This document shows, piece by piece, positions 60,302 to 64,000 of a DNA stretch of 64,000 bases. How positions within the stretch are numbered: position 1 is the first letter of the stretch; every line of letters begins with the position of its first letter. This DNA is from Bacteroidota bacterium (GTDB lineage: Bacteria; Bacteroidota; Bacteroidia; Chitinophagales; Saprospiraceae). Position numbers and translations under genes: made by a program. The stretch spans positions 55,049-119,048 of the forward strand of contig JAKQHM010000004.1 in assembly GCA_029572935.1 (NCBI GenBank), given 5' to 3'. The notes under the pieces were generated by a model. It searched no databases and had not been told where the DNA came from. It saw only the letters and a program-made list of their open reading frames with translations.

Positions 60302-60337
60302 ATAAAAAAACTACCTTGCTCTTTTGCGAGGTAGTTT
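60302..60337 (-). terminator. Terminator-like hairpin, possibly bidirectional
   Basis: AAACTACCTTGC (60308-60319) / GCGAGGTAGTTT (60326-60337), 12-bp stem with one G-U; followed by T-rich sequence on the minus strand. Confidence 0.65.
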
Positions 60338-60413
60338 GTTTTAGACAGTAGTAGGTAAAATATGAGAACTAAATCTTATGATATACTCGTCTTGTGGCCT
60401 GCCTGGTGAATCG

Positions 60414-60441
60414 AAAAAACTCCGATACCCGGGTATCGGAG
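60414..60441 (-). terminator. Terminator: perfect 22-bp palindrome plus T6 on the minus strand
   Basis: CTCCGATACCCGGGTATCGGAG (60420-60441), followed on the minus strand by TTTTTT (60419-60414). Confidence 0.65.
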
Positions 60442-60690
60442 CTAACCTTACCTATCACTACCTGTAAGAAAGTGAAAGATGGGGTTTGAATCAAATCATT
60501 CACATCGATCAACCCGGAGGCGTTTGGCTAAACCGGTTATGATAAAGACGCCCTGCTGTTCCAAAATGCTGCCTGAGATCGAAGAAAAATGAAAAAAATT
60601 GATATTTTTTTGATCTTGATGTTGTATGATAATAAAGTATTAAGTTTACTGAATAGATTATTAACACTTTATGTTGAAATGGTGCCCTGT
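60414..60690 (-). ncRNA. Candidate structured small RNA (unidentified); 5' end tentative
   Basis: No CDS over 60 aa other than edge overlaps; nested stems 60505-60510/60577-60582 and 60519-60523/60548-60552; ends at terminator; near-consensus minus promoter TTG-N19-AAGGTTTG (60720-60691). Confidence 0.35.
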
Positions 60691-60764
60691 CAAACCTTAG
60701 AATCTTCTCTTAAAAATCAAGCAGGTCCTCCAGACCCGGTATTTTCTTTTCTTTGTCTGTGAAT

Positions 60765-61982
60765 ATGATCATCAAAGCCGGCACGGATCGCATAGCAGGG
60801 GAGGTAGCACTCCCTGTTTCCAAAAGTGAAGCCAACCGCGGATTGATCCTTGCAGCCCTTTCGGAGGGACAATGTCAGATAGAAGGCTCCTCAGAGGCGC
60901 ACGATTCCGTATTGCTGGAAAAGCTTTTGAAGATGCCGGCAGGATGGCTCGATTGCGAGGATGCCGGCACCACGCTGAGGTTCCTGTGTGCCTGCTGCTG
61001 TATCCGGGAGGGAGAATGGACCCTGACCGGTACCCGGCGCATGCAGCAAAGGCCCATTGGCCCTCTGGTGGATGCCCTCAGGCAGTTGGGAGCAGATATC
61101 GAATACCTGGAGCAAAACGGGTTTCCGCCCTTGCGAATCAAGGGGAAAAAATTAAAGGGAGGGCAGGTGGTCCTGGATTCCGGCCTGAGCAGTCAGTATG
61201 CCAGTGCCTTGTTGATGATCGGTCCGGTCCTGCCCGAAGGGCTCAGCCTGAAGCTCAAAGGTCCCCGGATCTCGGCCGGATACATGGACCTGACCCTGCG
61301 CATGATGGCCAGCGCCGGTGTGCCGGTGCAGTCCAGCTCAGACGGATTTGAGGTGCCCCCTGGCAGCTACCGGGGGCAGATCCGCCTAGGGATGGACTAC
61401 AGTGCCGCATCTTATTGGTTTGAGCTATTAGCCTTGAGTCCGGAAGGTGGAGATCTGCTTTTGAAAGGCCTGCAGCCAGGCTCCGGACAACCGGACGAAG
61501 CTGTCCTGTCTGTTTTTGAGCATTTTGGGATCCGCTCGTCCTTTACAGAACGGGGACTCAGGATTCAATCTGGCGGATCCCTATTACATGAATTGAAAAG
61601 ATTTGACTGTGATTTTTCCGGCCAGCCCGATCTGGCTCAGACCCTGGCCTGCACGATGGCCGGCCTGGGGACAGCAGGGCGCTTGTCCGGTCTGGGCTCC
61701 CTTCGGCTCAAGGAGACAGACAGGGTCCGTGCATTGAGGGCAGAGCTCCTTAAGCTGGGACTTACTGTACAGGAGGGAGAAGACTGGCTGATCTTCGACG
61801 GATCGCGCGTCCATCTGCAAAGCCAGCCACTGGAGACGCACCAGGATCACCGGATGGCCATGTCGCTGGCCCCGCTGGCCCTCGTATTGGGTGAGCTTGA
61901 ATTATTGCATCCCGAGGTGGTGAAGAAATCCTATCCCCAATTTTGGAATGAGATGAGCCATTTCTTTGAATTAATTGTTTGA
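60765..61982 (+). CDS. aroA: 3-phosphoshikimate 1-carboxyvinyltransferase (EPSP synthase)
   Basis: KSEANRGLILAALS, DAGTTLRFLCA, SGLSSQYASALLMIGP, LKETDRVRAL, HQDHRMAMSLA. Confidence 0.95.
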   Translation: MIIKAGTDRIAGEVALPVSKSEANRGLILAALSEGQCQIEGSSEAHDSVLLEKLLKMPAGWLDCEDAGTTLRFLCACCCIREGEWTLTGTRRMQQRPIGPLVDALRQLGADIEYLEQNGFPPLRIKGKKLKGGQVVLDSGLSSQYASALLMIGPVLPEGLSLKLKGPRISAGYMDLTLRMMASAGVPVQSSSDGFEVPPGSYRGQIRLGMDYSAASYWFELLALSPEGGDLLLKGLQPGSGQPDEAVLSVFEHFGIRSSFTERGLRIQSGGSLLHELKRFDCDFSGQPDLAQTLACTMAGLGTAGRLSGLGSLRLKETDRVRALRAELLKLGLTVQEGEDWLIFDGSRVHLQSQPLETHQDHRMAMSLAPLALVLGELELLHPEVVKKSYPQFWNEMSHFFELIV

Positions 61983-61990
61983 CAGGAAGT

Positions 61991-62974
61991 ATGAATTCAT
62001 TTGGCAGAATTTTCAGGATACAGATCTATGGCGAATCACATGGTCCTGCAGTGGGACTGATCCTCGATGGCGTGCCGGCCGGGCTGAGCCTTCAGTTGGA
62101 GGACTTTGCAGGAGATCTGGAGCGCCGGAAGCCCGGAAAGCAGGGCACTACCACCAGGGTCGAATCCGACCTGCCTGAGCTGGTGTCCGGCATTTACCTG
62201 GGCAGGACGACCGGAGCGCCTCTGCACATCCAGTTTAAGAACCAGAACATCCGATCTGAAGACTACTCGGCGTTCCTGGATCAGGATAGACCGGGTCATG
62301 CCGATTTTACCGCCCGTATCAAATATGGAGGACAGCATGATCCCAGAGGCGGCGGGCATTTTTCAGGACGTCTGACCCTGGCCCTCGTCGCAGCCGGAGT
62401 GGTCGCCAAAAAGATCCTGCCGGAGTTGCAGTTTGCAGCCGTTCTCACCGAGGCGGGTGGTCTGCAGGATATCCCTCGTGCGCTGGAGCTCGCTGAGGCG
62501 GACGGAGACAGCATCGGGGGCGTGGTGGAATGCAGGGTAGAGGGGATTCCCGCCGGTCTGGGAGAACCTTTTTTTGACTCCCTGGAGTCCGTGATCTCCC
62601 ATCTGGCTTTTTCCATCCCGGCGATCAAGGGGATAGAATTTGGATCCGGTTTTCAGTCGGTGCGCATGAAGGGATCGGAACATAACGACGCCATCATGGA
62701 TTCCTCCGGACAAACGATGACCAACCATGCCGGTGGGATCAACGGCGGGATCAGCAATGGGAATCCACTCCTCTTCAGACTGGCGGTAAAACCTCCCTCG
62801 AGCACGCCCCAAACCCAAACCACCTACAGCAAACAAAGCGGTCAGATGGAACCCCTCAAAATCACGGGCCGTCACGACCTCTGTCTGGCCCTGCGGGTGC
62901 CGGTGGTCGCAGAAGCCATAGCCGCCATTGCCATAGCAGACCTTGCCCTGATCCGCAGGACGCAAAACATTTGA
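61991..62974 (+). CDS. aroC: Chorismate synthase
   Basis: GESHGPAVGLILDGVPAGL, GGQHDPRGGGHFSGRLT, NHAGGINGGISNGNPLLFRLAVKPPSS, GRHDLCLALRVPVVAEA. Confidence 0.97.
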   Translation: MNSFGRIFRIQIYGESHGPAVGLILDGVPAGLSLQLEDFAGDLERRKPGKQGTTTRVESDLPELVSGIYLGRTTGAPLHIQFKNQNIRSEDYSAFLDQDRPGHADFTARIKYGGQHDPRGGGHFSGRLTLALVAAGVVAKKILPELQFAAVLTEAGGLQDIPRALELAEADGDSIGGVVECRVEGIPAGLGEPFFDSLESVISHLAFSIPAIKGIEFGSGFQSVRMKGSEHNDAIMDSSGQTMTNHAGGINGGISNGNPLLFRLAVKPPSSTPQTQTTYSKQSGQMEPLKITGRHDLCLALRVPVVAEAIAAIAIADLALIRRTQNI

Positions 62975-63133
62975 AATCCGGTGAGTGAGTGACAACTTTA
63001 TTGCCGAGAAGTGATCCAGGCATTATTCGTCGCTGACCAAGAGTTTTATTTTTTTTGGCTTAAAGCTGTTTTTCTGTAGCATTCGGATCCTGTAAACCTG
63101 TTGATGTAGGCGAGCGATTTCATAAGCAGGGTT

Positions 63134-64000
63134 TTACTTCATTCGGGTGTACCAGTGATTCATGCGCAGCAGGAGAGGCCAGATATACTCATCGTGCCAG
63201 CGCTGCCGCTCGCGTGTGGGCGCTAAGGGCCGTCGGGGGCGGCGCTGTTCGGGCTTGACATATACTTCCTGAGAGAGGTAATTGTGCATTCGGGTAGCTA
63301 TGCTGCTGGCTCTCGCAGTATCGCCCTGGTTTAGAAAAGATTCTGCCCGAGCTACCATTTGGATGATCTCATCCTCTGTGATCTGTCTGAAGATCTCCTC
63401 AGGGACATTGATCCAGGTCCAGCGCATATAGGGTGGGTCGGTGAGCTGGGAGATGAATTTGGGGACTCCCAGTCTTCCGAGCCGTATCATCAGTTCTCTG
63501 CACTCTCCTCTTTTTTGGATGGAAATCATTTTAGGGGTATCCAATCTGCCGAACTCCATAAGGGTATCGATGAACCGGTCCACTACAGCCTGCTGCATAC
63601 TGTCCGGCGAAAAGCCTCCATAAGCGCGCCGGTCTCCCAGGATCTGGCAGACCTTGTGGAGGTGGATCTGAGCGGTATTGCTGCTGAAGCCCCGTTGATT
63701 GAGCGTATCCGGAGGATAGGTGGAGGAAAAGGATAGAGTGTCCAGGAATTGAATCAGTTCTGCATTAGAAAAGGTATCGAAGCGCATCCCATCGTCATCC
63801 GGATCGGGATTGAAATAGGGATTCATATCTTTCCATAGTGTTGTATCCATTTTTGGTAAAAGTTCTTTTTTCTTCTCAGGACTGAGGCTATCAAATTCTA
63901 TAATTTTAATCACATCCGGTCTGTCTTGATAGTTTTGTGCCCTGTTCAATTTTTTCTGAATTTCAGCTATCTCAATGTCGCTAAAACTGCCTAATCCTCC
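63134..64000 (-). CDS. Uncharacterised protein, 5' end beyond window edge
   Basis: Frame stays open past the track start (63949) to the window edge (GGLGSFSDIEIAEIQKKLNRAQNY...); homology not recognised. Confidence 0.7.
   Translation of the reverse strand, partial: GGLGSFSDIEIAEIQKKLNRAQNYQDRPDVIKIIEFDSLSPEKKKELLPKMDTTLWKDMNPYFNPDPDDDGMRFDTFSNAELIQFLDTLSFSSTYPPDTLNQRGFSSNTAQIHLHKVCQILGDRRAYGGFSPDSMQQAVVDRFIDTLMEFGRLDTPKMISIQKRGECRELMIRLGRLGVPKFISQLTDPPYMRWTWINVPEEIFRQITEDEIIQMVARAESFLNQGDTARASSIATRMHNYLSQEVYVKPEQRRPRRPLAPTRERQRWHDEYIWPLLLRMNHWYTRMK

Noticed and set aside
1-64000. CRISPR arrays, transposases, integrases, prophage, restriction or toxin-antitoxin cassettes
   Set aside because: None seen: no regularly spaced identical repeats at the DNA level and no matching protein motifs among the ORFs.

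Overview
The window reads as ordinary chromosome from a Bacteroidota organism, probably Saprospiraceae-like. That placement is an inference from four proteins with type A or type B T9SS C-terminal domains, PUR/DUF3276 and DUF2795 proteins, and recurrent TAnnTTTG -7 promoter elements. I support about 50 CDS plus one tRNA-Leu(CAG). Most are housekeeping genes: murB, tex, cmk, queA, infC-rpmI-rplT, clpC, rnz, tyrS, fbp, comEC, typA, yidC, aroA, aroC. Others include ABC transporters, an acyl-CoA carboxylase beta subunit, an HtrA-type protease, a thiolase, a fused 2-oxoacid dehydrogenase E1 and a DtxR/TonB-receptor pair. I see no CRISPR array, prophage, transposase, restriction system or recognisable defence island. 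The best unexplained signals are non-coding or regulatory: (i) a ~570 bp CDS-free gap (60.18-60.75 kb) with two minus-strand terminator-like hairpins and no minus-strand gene for them to terminate, a candidate structured small RNA; (ii) a 20-bp-phased TTTAC operator array over a TAnnTTTG element upstream of a membrane protein/XRE regulator pair; (iii) a near-palindrome inside the promoter between a DtxR-family regulator and a TonB receptor; (iv) an infC with no usable ATG or GTG start; (v) a protein-like 45-codon ORF below the ORF-track threshold. I did not find a clear-cut new multi-gene system.
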